Below are positions 25,891-33,780 of a stretch of DNA of 64,000 nt, in pieces. The notes beneath the pieces are model-generated. The model was not told the origin of the DNA and made no database searches. It worked only from the letters and a program-made list of their open reading frames with translations. A program made the position numbers and the translations under genes. The stretch comes from an uncultured bacterium (GTDB lineage Bacteria; Actinomycetota; Coriobacteriia; Coriobacteriales; Coriobacteriaceae), in NCBI GenBank assembly GCA_905215505.1, contig CAJMPU010000012.1, positions 1-64,000 on the forward strand. The letters are read 5' to 3'. The first letter of the stretch is position 1, and each line of letters opens with the position of its first letter.

Positions 25891-26014
25891 CTAAGAACAA
25901 ATTTGAGCCAAAACTTGTTCTTAGAATTTTATAGCGCCTTCTAAGGCCAAGTTTCTGCAATAAGAAGCGTCAGAAAAACTCTAAGAACAAAATTACGCCC
26001 AAACTTGGTCTTAC
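25891..26014. promoter_or_regulatory. paired 34-bp palindromes upstream of fic
   Basis: Two imperfect palindromes, each starting CTAAGAACAA and ending TTGTTCTTAG or TTGGTCTTAC, lie at 25891-25924 and 25981-26014, exactly 90 bases apart. The first is ten bases from the fic start codon and would cover its ribosome site. A related half (CTAAGGCCAAG) lies between them. They may be operators bound by the winged-helix tail of Fic; that is inference. Confidence 0.55.
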
Positions 26015-26101
26015 ATCCGAAGGCAAGACTTAGATTGCACTGCGCTACACTTAGTCGCATTATGGCGACATCGCGCCGCGCCCGACCCAAGGGGGACACT
26101 C

Positions 26102-26926
26102 ATGAAGAACACTCAGCTGCTGCTGATCAACGATATGTGCGGCTACGGCAAGGTCGCGCTCTCGGCCATGCTGCCGGTACTGTCGCACATGGGCTATCGC
26201 ATCCACAACCTGCCGACGGCGCTCGTTTCCGATACGCTCAACTATCCCAAGTTCTACATTCACGACACCACGGAGTACGTGCGCCAGAGCCTCGCTATCT
26301 GGGAGGAGCTCGGCTTTGAATTTGATGCTATCTCGACCGGCTTTATCGTGACCGAGGAGGAGACGCGCATCATCTCGGACTTTTGCCACCGCCGCGCTCA
26401 AAAGGGCACCAGGGTGTTCGTCGATCCCATCATGGGCGATAACGGCAAGCTCTATGCCGGCGTGCCCGAGTCGACCATCGGACTCATGCGCAGCTTGGTC
26501 GAGTGCGCCGACTACGCGGTGCCCAACTATACCGAGGCGTGCCTGCTCACCGATACGCCTATCGCCGAAGAGATTACGGCCGATGAGGCCCGCACGCTCG
26601 TGGACGCCATGCTCGCGTTGGGCACCAAGTCGGTTGTCATTACGAGTGCGAAGGTCGATGGGGCGAGTGCCGTCATCGGCTACGACCATGTGGCGGGGGA
26701 ATACTTTGAGATTCCGTTTGAGCTGATCCCGGTGTACTTCCCGGGTACGGGCGATACGTTCTCGGCCGTGCTCATGGGCCGCGTGATGAACGGTTGGAGC
26801 CTCCAGTGTGCCACGGCCGATGCCATGCGTGTGGTGGCCGAGCTTATCGAGCGCAATGCCGACCAAGAGGACAAGTCGGCTGGCCTTCCCATCGAGGCCT
26901 GCCTGGATGTGATTGACCATGAGTAA
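26102..26926 (+). CDS. pyridoxal/pyridoxamine kinase-like PfkB-family kinase
   Basis: Ribokinase-fold kinase of 274 residues, similar to PdxY/PdxK, which phosphorylate vitamin B6 vitamers for salvage. It begins LLINDMCGYGKVALSAMLPVLSHMG, the vitamin-B6-kinase N-terminal pattern. It has VDPIMGDNGKLY for substrate and phosphate contacts, VPNYTEACLLT, and the anion-hole/catalytic motif PGTGDTFSAV (Asp ~217). AGGGGGA precedes the ATG. It overlaps the next gene by eight bases. It could alternatively act on hydroxymethylpyrimidine. Confidence 0.85.
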   Translation: MKNTQLLLINDMCGYGKVALSAMLPVLSHMGYRIHNLPTALVSDTLNYPKFYIHDTTEYVRQSLAIWEELGFEFDAISTGFIVTEEETRIISDFCHRRAQKGTRVFVDPIMGDNGKLYAGVPESTIGLMRSLVECADYAVPNYTEACLLTDTPIAEEITADEARTLVDAMLALGTKSVVITSAKVDGASAVIGYDHVAGEYFEIPFELIPVYFPGTGDTFSAVLMGRVMNGWSLQCATADAMRVVAELIERNADQEDKSAGLPIEACLDVIDHE

Positions 26927-27248
26927 CGCTGACGAGGGCGGCGCCAAGCCTGCAGGCGAGAGCAAGCCGCTCGGCGCGCCGCGTGGCAAGCGTCCGCGTA
27001 TCCGCATTAGCTGCGTGGACCAGCTGGGGACGTGCCGCTGCCACCACGGTCACAAGCCGGGCGACGTTTTTGACTTTGACCGAGACCGCGGCAAGATGTG
27101 CGCCATGGCCTGCCATGTGGGCTTTCCCTATATCGATATCCTGCGCTATGGCGGAACCGTGCCTGGCAACGAGCCCGGCACGGCAAAGTTCTGCTGCCCC
27201 GAGGTCGATACTCTGAACGTCTGGCTTGCCGAGATCGTCGACGAGTAA
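26919..27248 (+). CDS. TIGR04076-family small cysteine-containing protein
   Basis: A 109-residue protein resembling the TIGR04076 family of unknown function: a central core with GTCRCHHGHKPGDVFDFD, an invariant-type MCAMACHVGFPYIDILRYGG, and a closing FCCPEVDTLNVWLAEI. The cysteine and histidine spacing suggests metal binding, but this is not proven. The N-terminal 25 residues are basic and disordered. Start and stop overlap with the kinase gene (ATGAGTAA) indicate coupled translation, so a role linked to the B6 kinase is possible. Confidence 0.65.
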   Translation: MSNADEGGAKPAGESKPLGAPRGKRPRIRISCVDQLGTCRCHHGHKPGDVFDFDRDRGKMCAMACHVGFPYIDILRYGGTVPGNEPGTAKFCCPEVDTLNVWLAEIVDE

Positions 27249-27250
27249 CC

Positions 27251-27354
27251 GAGCGAGGATTTTCTCCCGTCGAAATATCGAGCGTGGATTATCTCCCGTT
27301 TTGGGCGCAATTTCGCACTCAAAGTGGGAGATAGTCCTCGCTCGATTTGTATGC
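27251..27354. repeat. family C hairpin repeat, upstream copy
   Basis: The 75-base unit 27280-27354 matches 28951-29025 at 61 of 75 positions, same orientation. Stem GAGCGTGGATTATCTCCC pairs with GGGAGATAGTCCTCGCTC (27326-27343). A partial extra copy of the left arm lies at 27251-27268. With the second copy it brackets the DUF4143 ATPase gene. Confidence 0.85.
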
Positions 27355-27427
27355 GAGAATCCCGACCTCACTTATGCCCATGCTTAGGCGCACGCGTCGT
27401 TGTTCTATGCGCGAGTAAGCTCAAATT

Positions 27428-27505
27428 TCTGCATTTCATCAAATTTCGGTACTAAAAATCTCTGCATTTCATCGATAATAGTCGATATAAATATCTGCAT
27501 TTCAT
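27428..27505. repeat. three TCTGCATTTCAT direct repeats at exact 33-bp spacing
   Basis: Identical 12-mers at 27428, 27461 and 27494 in AT-rich DNA directly before the ATPase start. A 33-bp period puts the boxes on one face of the helix. They could be operator iterons. Too few and too short to be a CRISPR array. Confidence 0.85.
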
Positions 27506-27528
27506 TTATCGAGGCGATGGGAGAGCTT

Positions 27529-28890
27529 ATGTTGCGCAGGAAAATCGCTGATGAGCTTGATTGTTGGCAGAGATCCATTGAACGAAAGGCGTTGTTCGTC
27601 ACGGGTTCTCGCCAAATCGGTAAGAGCTACTCGATTCGCGAGTTCGGTAAGTCAAACTACGCAACCTATATCGAGCTCAATCTCGCGGAAAATCGCCAGG
27701 CAAAAGATGCTCTTCTCGAGGCACGGGATGCCGACGATTTCATCAGCAGGGTGACGCTTCTCTCGGGAAAGCCGATTGCCCCGGGCGAGACCCTCGTGTT
27801 TATCGATGAGGTGCAGGAGGCACCGGACATCATGACGATGGCCAAGTTCCTTGTCGAGGACGGTCGTTGCCGCTGGGCGTTCTCGGGATCCATGCTCGGG
27901 ACCCAATTCAAAGGCGTCAGGTCCTATCCCGTGGGGTATGTCCATGAACTCAAGATGTTTCCGCTGGATTTTGAGGAGTTCAGCTGGGCGATCGGGGTGA
28001 GCGAAGAGGCGCGGCGCTCGATTTGCGATGCGTGCCGCAACGAGACACCGGTTCCTGGTTATATTCACGACGCAATGATGGCAAACTTCAGGACCTATAT
28101 CGTCGTCGGCGGGATGCCGGAAGTCGTGCAGCGATTCCTCGACACGCAGGGTGATCTGGCATCTGTCCGCCAGCTCCAGTCCGAGCTGAACGGGCAATAC
28201 CGTCGGGATATCTCAAAATACGCGAACGGGCGCGCGCTCCAGGTGCAGAGTATCTTCGACCAGCTTCCTGTCATGCTGGAGGGCGAGAACAAGCGTTTTG
28301 TGCTCAACTCGATCGACCCCAAGGCCCATTTCGAGAAGTACCAGCGCGACTTCGTCTGGCTCGTCGATGCCGGCGTCGCCCTCAAGACCGATATCGTAAC
28401 CGAGCCAAAGTCCCCGCTGCTTAAGACAGCGCGACCGTCCCAGTTCAAACTGTACCAGTCCGATACCGGGATGCTGATGGCCCGTTATCCCATCGGGGTC
28501 GCCCAAGCGGCGTACCTCGACAGCAAGGAGCCCAACCTCGGCGGCGTGTACGAAAACGTGGTGGCTCAACAGCTGGCTGCCCAGGGAAGGGGGCTGTATT
28601 ACTACCAGACCAAGAAACGGGGCGAGGTCGATTTCGTGATCGACGGCCCGGATGGAACGGCCGTGCCCATCGAGGTTAAATCGGGGACGTATTACCATGC
28701 GCACGCCGCGTTGGGCCATGTGCTTGAAACGGCCGAGTATGGCGTAAAGCGCGGGATTGTTTTCTCGAGAGGCAACGTTGAGCGCGACGGCGCCGTTCTC
28801 TATCTGCCTCTGTATGCGACTTGGACCCTTTCGGATGTTTTGGGCGACTTCCGTGCCGAGGGGATAAAGCTGGAGGTCAAGCCGGTCTAG
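27529..28890 (+). CDS. AAA ATPase with C-terminal DUF4143 domain (first paralogue)
   Basis: P-loop ATPase of 453 residues, family AAA_14/DUF4143, function not established. Walker A is GSRQIGKS (residues 26-33) and Walker B LVFIDEVQE (~92). The C-terminal domain contains RGEVDFVID and, shortly after, PIEVKSG, the D...ExK spacing of the PD-(D/E)XK nuclease fold, so DNA or RNA binding or cleavage is plausible. I prefer the ATG at 27529, which follows GGGAG by five bases; an ATG at 27517 has its GAGG only two bases away. Three 33-bp-spaced repeats precede it and 75-bp repeats flank it. A distinct paralogue is at 45211. Confidence 0.82.
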   Translation: MLRRKIADELDCWQRSIERKALFVTGSRQIGKSYSIREFGKSNYATYIELNLAENRQAKDALLEARDADDFISRVTLLSGKPIAPGETLVFIDEVQEAPDIMTMAKFLVEDGRCRWAFSGSMLGTQFKGVRSYPVGYVHELKMFPLDFEEFSWAIGVSEEARRSICDACRNETPVPGYIHDAMMANFRTYIVVGGMPEVVQRFLDTQGDLASVRQLQSELNGQYRRDISKYANGRALQVQSIFDQLPVMLEGENKRFVLNSIDPKAHFEKYQRDFVWLVDAGVALKTDIVTEPKSPLLKTARPSQFKLYQSDTGMLMARYPIGVAQAAYLDSKEPNLGGVYENVVAQQLAAQGRGLYYYQTKKRGEVDFVIDGPDGTAVPIEVKSGTYYHAHAALGHVLETAEYGVKRGIVFSRGNVERDGAVLYLPLYATWTLSDVLGDFRAEGIKLEVKPV

Positions 28891-28904
28891 GGACAGTCCC
28901 CGAC

Positions 28905-28931
28905 GCGACAAAGGGATAGTGCCTTTGTCGC
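28905..28931. repeat. family A palindrome variant (copy 3)
   Basis: GCGACAAAGG-type variant with GTCGC in place of GTCAC ends, 14 bases after the ATPase stop codon. A separate GGGACAGTCCCC fragment precedes it at 28890. Confidence 0.7.
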
Positions 28932-28950
28932 ATCCGCTATCCGAGATAAT

Positions 28951-29025
28951 GAGCGTGGATTTTCTCCCGTCTAGAGCGCACTTGAATGCTCAAAGTGGGA
29001 GAAAATCCACGCTCGATCTGTATGC
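28951..29025. repeat. family C hairpin repeat, downstream copy
   Basis: Perfect 18-base arms GAGCGTGGATTTTCTCCC (28951-28968) and complement (28997-29014) around a 28-base loop. Direct repeat of 27280-27354. An A-T pair in one copy is a T-A pair in the other, so the pairing is kept while the sequence changes. Confidence 0.88.
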
Positions 29026-29062
29026 CGATGACGCGGCTCGCGAGGTTCGTGCCTCCGCGAAC

Positions 29063-29509
29063 CTACAGCTGCTCGAGCATAGCGGCGCAACCGGCGAGCA
29101 CGTCGCGGTAGGTGGCATCGAAATTGCCGGTATACCAGGGATCGGCCACGTCGCCGGGGCGATCGGTCCAGTCGAGCAAGCGCGTAATCCTGCCGTCGGG
29201 GTCGTCGCCAAAGATGCGACGCAGGCCGCGCGCGTTCTCAGCATCCATATAGACAATGCGATCCCAGTCGCCATACTCCGCGCGACGCACCTGGCGCGCG
29301 CGGTGGGCGACGACGGGGATTCCGACCTCGCGTAGCTTGGCAACGGTACCGTGGTGCGGCGGGTTGCCGATCTCCTCGGTCGAGGTCGCTGCAGAATCGA
29401 TGACAAACTCGCCCGCGCGCCCAGCGCGGCGCACCAGCTCGGTAAACACGGACTCAGCCATCGTCGAGCGGCAGATGTTCCCATGACAGATAAACAGTAC
29501 GCGTTGCAT
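29063..29509 (-). CDS. low-molecular-weight protein-tyrosine phosphatase
   Basis: Cytoplasmic phosphatase of 148 residues. The P-loop CHGNICRS carries nucleophile Cys8 and Arg14 (C-x5-R), and the general-acid loop is DPWYTGNF. The start at 29509 is chosen because it places the P-loop at the usual N-terminal position and is preceded by GAAAGG; a longer in-frame start has no ribosome site. Such enzymes often reverse tyrosine phosphorylation in capsule control or general metabolism; no kinase partner is nearby. Monocistronic. Confidence 0.93.
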   Translation of the reverse strand: MQRVLFICHGNICRSTMAESVFTELVRRAGRAGEFVIDSAATSTEEIGNPPHHGTVAKLREVGIPVVAHRARQVRRAEYGDWDRIVYMDAENARGLRRIFGDDPDGRITRLLDWTDRPGDVADPWYTGNFDATYRDVLAGCAAMLEQL

Positions 29510-29569
29510 AGGACGATACCTTTCATATAGAAGGCTGCTAAAGGGTCGAAGCCGGACGCATGCCAAGTT

Positions 29570-30319
29570 TTATTTCTTGGCCAGTTTGAAGTAACGCTCA
29601 AATATCAATTCGAAAACGTAATAGAACATCAATCGACTGTCGAGGTCCATGCTGCCCAAGCGGATTTCTTTTTGCACGGTGTAGATGGGGTAGTCGGCTA
29701 GTTTCGAGAGAGAATTTCGAGAAAAGCCGGTGAGCGTGACGACCTTGCATCCGCGCGTTTTGGCTATCGATGTGGCGTCAATAGACACCTGCGTCTCACC
29801 GCTGACTGAAACGCTGAAGACCAGGTCGTTTTTGCCAAGCAGTTCTGCGTAATGCCTCATGACGTGGCGTTCACTGAGCGTGTCGGTATTCTTGCCCATT
29901 ATTTTGAGCTTTTCAGCCATTTCGAGGCACGGGTACTTCGAAAAACCCGAGCAGAAGAACACGATATGCGAGGCGTCCTGGATAAGACTCACAACCGAAT
30001 CGATGACCCGGTCGTTAAGCAGATCTTTGGTCTGTACGAGCTGGGTATCAAGAGGAAGTGCCTCGATAGTGAATCGATTGCGGTCGAGCGAGGCGGAATA
30101 CGATTGTTTGAGCTCCGTAAACCCCGAGAAGCCAAGCTTATGGGCAAGCCTGACGATTGTATTGGGAGCGACGAAGAACCGTTCAGCAACGCTCTTAAGC
30201 GTGACATCGTCAATATCATCACGCAGCTCGATGATGTAGCGCATGATCTCGCTTTCGAGATCGTTGAGCTTGCTCTCGCCAGCTCGCACATGATCATAAA
30301 AAGATTCTTGATCTTTCAT
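29570..30319 (-). CDS. MurR/RpiR-family transcriptional regulator (first sugar module)
   Basis: Sugar-phosphate-responsive regulator of 249 residues. The N-terminal helix-turn-helix reads VTLKSVAERFFVAPNTIVRLAHKLGFSGF, and the C-terminal SIS domain starts HIVFFCSGFSKYPCLEMAEKL. It is divergent from a GH4 glycosidase-PTS pair and probably controls it in response to a phosphorylated glucoside. I start at the ATG at 30319; longer in-frame starts encode sequence outside the family domain. The 298-base divergent gap should hold both promoters; no clear operator was identified there. Confidence 0.85.
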   Translation of the reverse strand: MKDQESFYDHVRAGESKLNDLESEIMRYIIELRDDIDDVTLKSVAERFFVAPNTIVRLAHKLGFSGFTELKQSYSASLDRNRFTIEALPLDTQLVQTKDLLNDRVIDSVVSLIQDASHIVFFCSGFSKYPCLEMAEKLKIMGKNTDTLSERHVMRHYAELLGKNDLVFSVSVSGETQVSIDATSIAKTRGCKVVTLTGFSRNSLSKLADYPIYTVQKEIRLGSMDLDSRLMFYYVFELIFERYFKLAKK

Positions 30320-30617
30320 AAGATGTTTCAGCCCCTCGCACCTCGCCGTATATATGGTACCGCTTTGTGTAGCCAGGTGAGAAATCGGTAATCGGTCAAG
30401 ATTGCCTATTGCCCATGAACTGGGCAAACGCGCGTGTTTGCCTACACATATCTGTGTCGTGAGCGAAATCATGTGTCCCCGTTTCGCATTGGCCCACACG
30501 GGGACTCGCAAATGACCTTATGTCGCAAAATATCAATCGAAACGAAGCAAGCCGAGGACAACCGCGGAGCCCAAGGTCTTCGAGAACACCGATCAGCCAA
30601 CCCTGGAGGGACGGAAC

Positions 30618-31943
30618 ATGAAGGATAAGCTCAATATTGTGATCGTTGGCGGCGGCTCCACGTGGTGCCCTGGCATTCTTAAAGCCCTGACCAAGCACAT
30701 GGACATTCTGCCGCTGAACCGCGTGATGCTCTATGACATCGATGCCGAGCGTCAGCGTCCGATCGGCGAGTTTGGCAAGATCCTCTTTGCCGAGGAGGAG
30801 CCCGGTGTGGAGTTTGGTTACACCACCGATAAGGACGAGGCATACACCGACGTTGACTTTGTGCTCTGCCAGATTCGTACCGGCGGCTACGAGATGCGCA
30901 GCAAGGACGAGAAGATTCCGCTGCATATGGGAATCATCGGCCAGGAAACGGTGGGCCCTGGCGGCATGGCTTACGGTATGCGCTCCATGCATGACATGGT
31001 TGAGATCGTCAACGACGTTCGCGCTCATAGCCCGGAGGCGTGGATTATCAACTACACCAACCCGGCTGCTATTGTGGCATATGGTCTCGAGCGCGTCCTG
31101 CCCGATGAGCATCGCGTCCTCAACATCTGCGACCAGCCTGTCAACCTCATGCGCTCTTACGGTCGCCTGCTCGGTCGCGATATGAGCAAGACGGAGCCCG
31201 TGTACTTCGGCCTCAATCACTTCGGTTGGTTCAAGCACATCTACGATGAAGAGGGCCATGACCTCGTCCCGCAGATTAAGGAATACACGGAGAAGAACGG
31301 CTTCCTTCCTGCCGATGCCGAGCAGCGTGACCAGTCCTGGCTTGATACCTACGCCATGGTCAAGGACATGCTCGAGGACTTCCCCGACTATCTGCCCAAC
31401 ACTTATCTGCAGTACTATCTGTATCCCGAGTACAAGGTCGCTCACCTCGACCCCGACTACACTCGCTCCGACGAGGTTATCAACGGTCGTGAAAAGCGCG
31501 TGTTCGCCGAGTGCGAGCGTGTTGCCAAAGTCGGCACCGCAAAGAACTCCTCGGTTGTGCAAAACGACGCTCATGGCGATATGATCGTGGAAATCACCTC
31601 GGCCATTTATCGCAACACCAACAAGACCTTCATTGTCATCGTGCCCAACAACGGCATTATCGAGGGCATGCCCGATGACGCCATGGTCGAGGTCGCGGCA
31701 AGCGTGGGCGCCAATGGCCCGCAGCCCTATGCTGTTGGCAAGATCGGTACCTTCTATCGCGGCCTTATGGAGAACCAGTACGCCTATGAGCGCCTGACTG
31801 TTGAGGCTTGGATGGAGGGTTCCTACGAGAAGGCTCTGCAGGCACTCACGCTTAATCGTCTGGTCGGTGACGCAAAGAAGGCTCGCAAAGTGCTCGACAA
31901 GCTCATCGAGGCCAATAAGGATTACTGGCCGGAGCTTAAGTAG
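30618..31943 (+). CDS. GH4 6-phospho-alpha-glucosidase-like enzyme (CDQP type)
   Basis: NAD- and metal-dependent family 4 glycosidase of 441 residues, predicted to hydrolyse phosphorylated disaccharides delivered by the adjacent PTS. The nucleotide-binding motif is VIVGGGSTWCPG (8-19), the metal Cys171 lies in NICDQPV, and the catalytic-region His is in GLNHFGWF. In this family the four residues starting at that Cys track specificity: CDMP for 6-phospho-alpha-glucosidases and CNVP for beta enzymes. CDQP is closest to the alpha type. It precedes a PTS IICB gene by 82 bases. The paralogue at 36264 has CDMP. Confidence 0.88.
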   Translation: MKDKLNIVIVGGGSTWCPGILKALTKHMDILPLNRVMLYDIDAERQRPIGEFGKILFAEEEPGVEFGYTTDKDEAYTDVDFVLCQIRTGGYEMRSKDEKIPLHMGIIGQETVGPGGMAYGMRSMHDMVEIVNDVRAHSPEAWIINYTNPAAIVAYGLERVLPDEHRVLNICDQPVNLMRSYGRLLGRDMSKTEPVYFGLNHFGWFKHIYDEEGHDLVPQIKEYTEKNGFLPADAEQRDQSWLDTYAMVKDMLEDFPDYLPNTYLQYYLYPEYKVAHLDPDYTRSDEVINGREKRVFAECERVAKVGTAKNSSVVQNDAHGDMIVEITSAIYRNTNKTFIVIVPNNGIIEGMPDDAMVEVAASVGANGPQPYAVGKIGTFYRGLMENQYAYERLTVEAWMEGSYEKALQALTLNRLVGDAKKARKVLDKLIEANKDYWPELK

Positions 31944-31972
31944 CTAGTTCCATAGCGCTTGATAACTGTTAT

Positions 31973-32003
31973 GGGGCGTGTGGGTTGTAGAACTGCACGC
32001 CCC
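31973..32003 (+). terminator. intercistronic hairpin between GH4 and PTS genes
   Basis: Eight-base stem GGGGCGTG/CACGCCCC with 15-base loop, followed by GTTTCTTT and then the PTS ribosome site AAGAGGGG. Probably a partial terminator or mRNA-stability hairpin that sets the ratio of the two products. Confidence 0.45.
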
Positions 32004-32025
32004 GTTTCTTTAAGAGGGGTATCCC

Positions 32026-33588
32026 ATGAACAAAGATGAGCTGCTGGCAAAGTTCCAGCGTCTGGGCAAAGTCCTCATGACGCCTGTCCTGATCCTGCCA
32101 ATCGCCGGCATCCTTCAGGGCTTTGGCAATGCCTTTACCAGCCCCACCCTTACGGCAGCTGTTCCCTGGCTTGCTGCTCCGGGCTTTGCGATCTTCTTTT
32201 CGATTCTCAAGGCCGCTGCCAGCATCGTTATGAACAACATCCCGGTTATCTTCTCGATTTGTCTCGCCTATGGCTTCGCCAAGTCCGAGAAGGCTACCGC
32301 GGCGCTTTGTGGCTTTTTGGGCTACATGTGCATGAACTCCGTGATGGGCACGTTCCTTACGGCGACTGGTGTCATCGATCCCGCGAATCTTACGACGGGC
32401 CAGAGCACGATCCTCGGTATCACCACGCTCGACACTGGCGTTATCGGCGGTCTTCTGGTGGGCGCAATCGTCGCATGGTTGCATAACCGTTACTACAAGA
32501 TTGAGCTGCCTGCCGTGTTCTCCATTTTCAACGGCACGCGCTTTATCCCGGCGGTGACGCTGCTCTCATGCAGCATCCTCGCATTGGTCATGTCCTTTGT
32601 TTTCCCGTTTATTCAGAACGCTCTCGGTGCGCTGTCCGAGTTCATCAAGACTACGGGTGCCTTTGGTGCATTTGTCTACGGCGCCGGCGAGCGCATGCTC
32701 CTGCCTTTTGGCCTGCATCACTTTGTCTATTTGCCGTTCTTCTTCACGTCGCTCGGTGGCGTCGAGACCATCGACGGCCAGACTGTTCAGGGCGCTATCA
32801 ATATCTACAACGCGATCCTGGGCTCTCCCAGCACGCCGTTTAACATCGAGGTCAGCCGTTTTGTCATGAACGGCAAGGTTATCTTCGCCATGTTCGGCCT
32901 GCCTGGCGCTGCGCTCGCCTTCTACAAGACGGCGCTTCCCAAGAATAAGAAGAAGACCGCAGCGCTCATGATTGCCATCGTGGTGCCTTGCATCCTCTCC
33001 GGCATTACCGAGCCGCTCGAGTACTCCTTCCTGTTTATCGCGCCCATCCTCTACGTGTTCCACGCTCTCATGGCTGGTCTTGCCTATGCGCTGACCTATA
33101 TCCTGCAGTTCAACGTGGCTGGCTCCGCGTCCTTCGGCGGCCCGCTCTTGTCGTTGATCTTTAACGGCATTATGGGTGCAGCCAAGGGCTCCAACTGGCA
33201 GGTTATCCTGTTTCTCGGCCCCATCTACTTCGTGGTGTACTACTTCGTCTTCAAGTTCATCATCCTTAAGAAGGACCTTAAGACCCCTGGCCGCGAGGAA
33301 GAGTCCGACGATGAGGCCGCAAAGGCTCCCAAGACTGTGATCAGCGACCTCATTCCCGCCATCGTTGAGGCAGTGGGCGGCGACAACAATATTAAGTCTG
33401 TCGAGGCCTGCTTCACCCGTCTGCGCATCCAGCTCAATGACTGTGACAAGGTGGTTGATGACGCCGAGTTTACCGAAAAGCTCGAAGCGCGTGGCATCGT
33501 GCATGTCAACGGCGGCGTGCAGATTGTCTACGGCAACATGGCATCTAACTACGCGACTCAGATGCGCGAGCTGCTGGGCATGGAGTAA
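32026..33588 (+). CDS. PTS alpha-glucoside IICB permease (first module)
   Basis: Sugar phosphotransferase permease of 520 residues, glucose/maltose superfamily, GlvC/MalX-like. The membrane IIC domain spans about residues 1-420 with ITEPLEYSFLFIAP and GITTLDTGVIGG as recognisable conserved blocks. A charged linker (KTPGREEESDDEAAK) joins the cytoplasmic IIB domain, whose phosphorylated Cys462 is in VEACFTRLR. No IIA domain is present, so a separate glucose-type IIA must donate phosphate. Co-transcribed with the GH4 enzyme that would split the imported sugar phosphate. Confidence 0.92.
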   Translation: MNKDELLAKFQRLGKVLMTPVLILPIAGILQGFGNAFTSPTLTAAVPWLAAPGFAIFFSILKAAASIVMNNIPVIFSICLAYGFAKSEKATAALCGFLGYMCMNSVMGTFLTATGVIDPANLTTGQSTILGITTLDTGVIGGLLVGAIVAWLHNRYYKIELPAVFSIFNGTRFIPAVTLLSCSILALVMSFVFPFIQNALGALSEFIKTTGAFGAFVYGAGERMLLPFGLHHFVYLPFFFTSLGGVETIDGQTVQGAINIYNAILGSPSTPFNIEVSRFVMNGKVIFAMFGLPGAALAFYKTALPKNKKKTAALMIAIVVPCILSGITEPLEYSFLFIAPILYVFHALMAGLAYALTYILQFNVAGSASFGGPLLSLIFNGIMGAAKGSNWQVILFLGPIYFVVYYFVFKFIILKKDLKTPGREEESDDEAAKAPKTVISDLIPAIVEAVGGDNNIKSVEACFTRLRIQLNDCDKVVDDAEFTEKLEARGIVHVNGGVQIVYGNMASNYATQMRELLGME

Positions 33589-33616
33589 ACGACTCAAACA
33601 CACAATCAAGATTAAT

Positions 33617-33656
33617 ACAGGTCGGCGCCCGATTCTTCAATCGGGCGCCGACCTGT
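33617..33656 (+). terminator. strong hairpin terminator after PTS gene
   Basis: Eighteen-base perfect stem centred on GGTCGGCGCCCGATT with loop CTTC, followed by GCTGTTTT. Ends the GH4-PTS operon. The following 120 bases to the next gene contain nothing I can identify. Confidence 0.85.
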
Positions 33657-33780
33657 GCTGTTTTGGGGCGAATGGGCAAGTACATGACGTGCTCGCTGCT
33701 CTCTTTTGGCGCCGCCTATCGTGTATTCGGACGCCTTGCGACGGTGAGGTGCGTTCTTTTCGGTTCTAGCGTGTTTGCGG

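Noticed and set aside
27428..27505. CRISPR array
   Set aside because: Only three 12-bp repeats, no cas genes, repeats too short.
27405..27602. Minus-strand frame with repeated 11-residue DEMQ-type units
   Set aside because: The repeat arises because the 33-bp DNA spacing is a multiple of three; no ribosome site and it overlaps the ATPase start.
30320..30511. Longer N-terminus for the first RpiR regulator
   Set aside because: The extra residues are outside the family domain and have no ribosome site.
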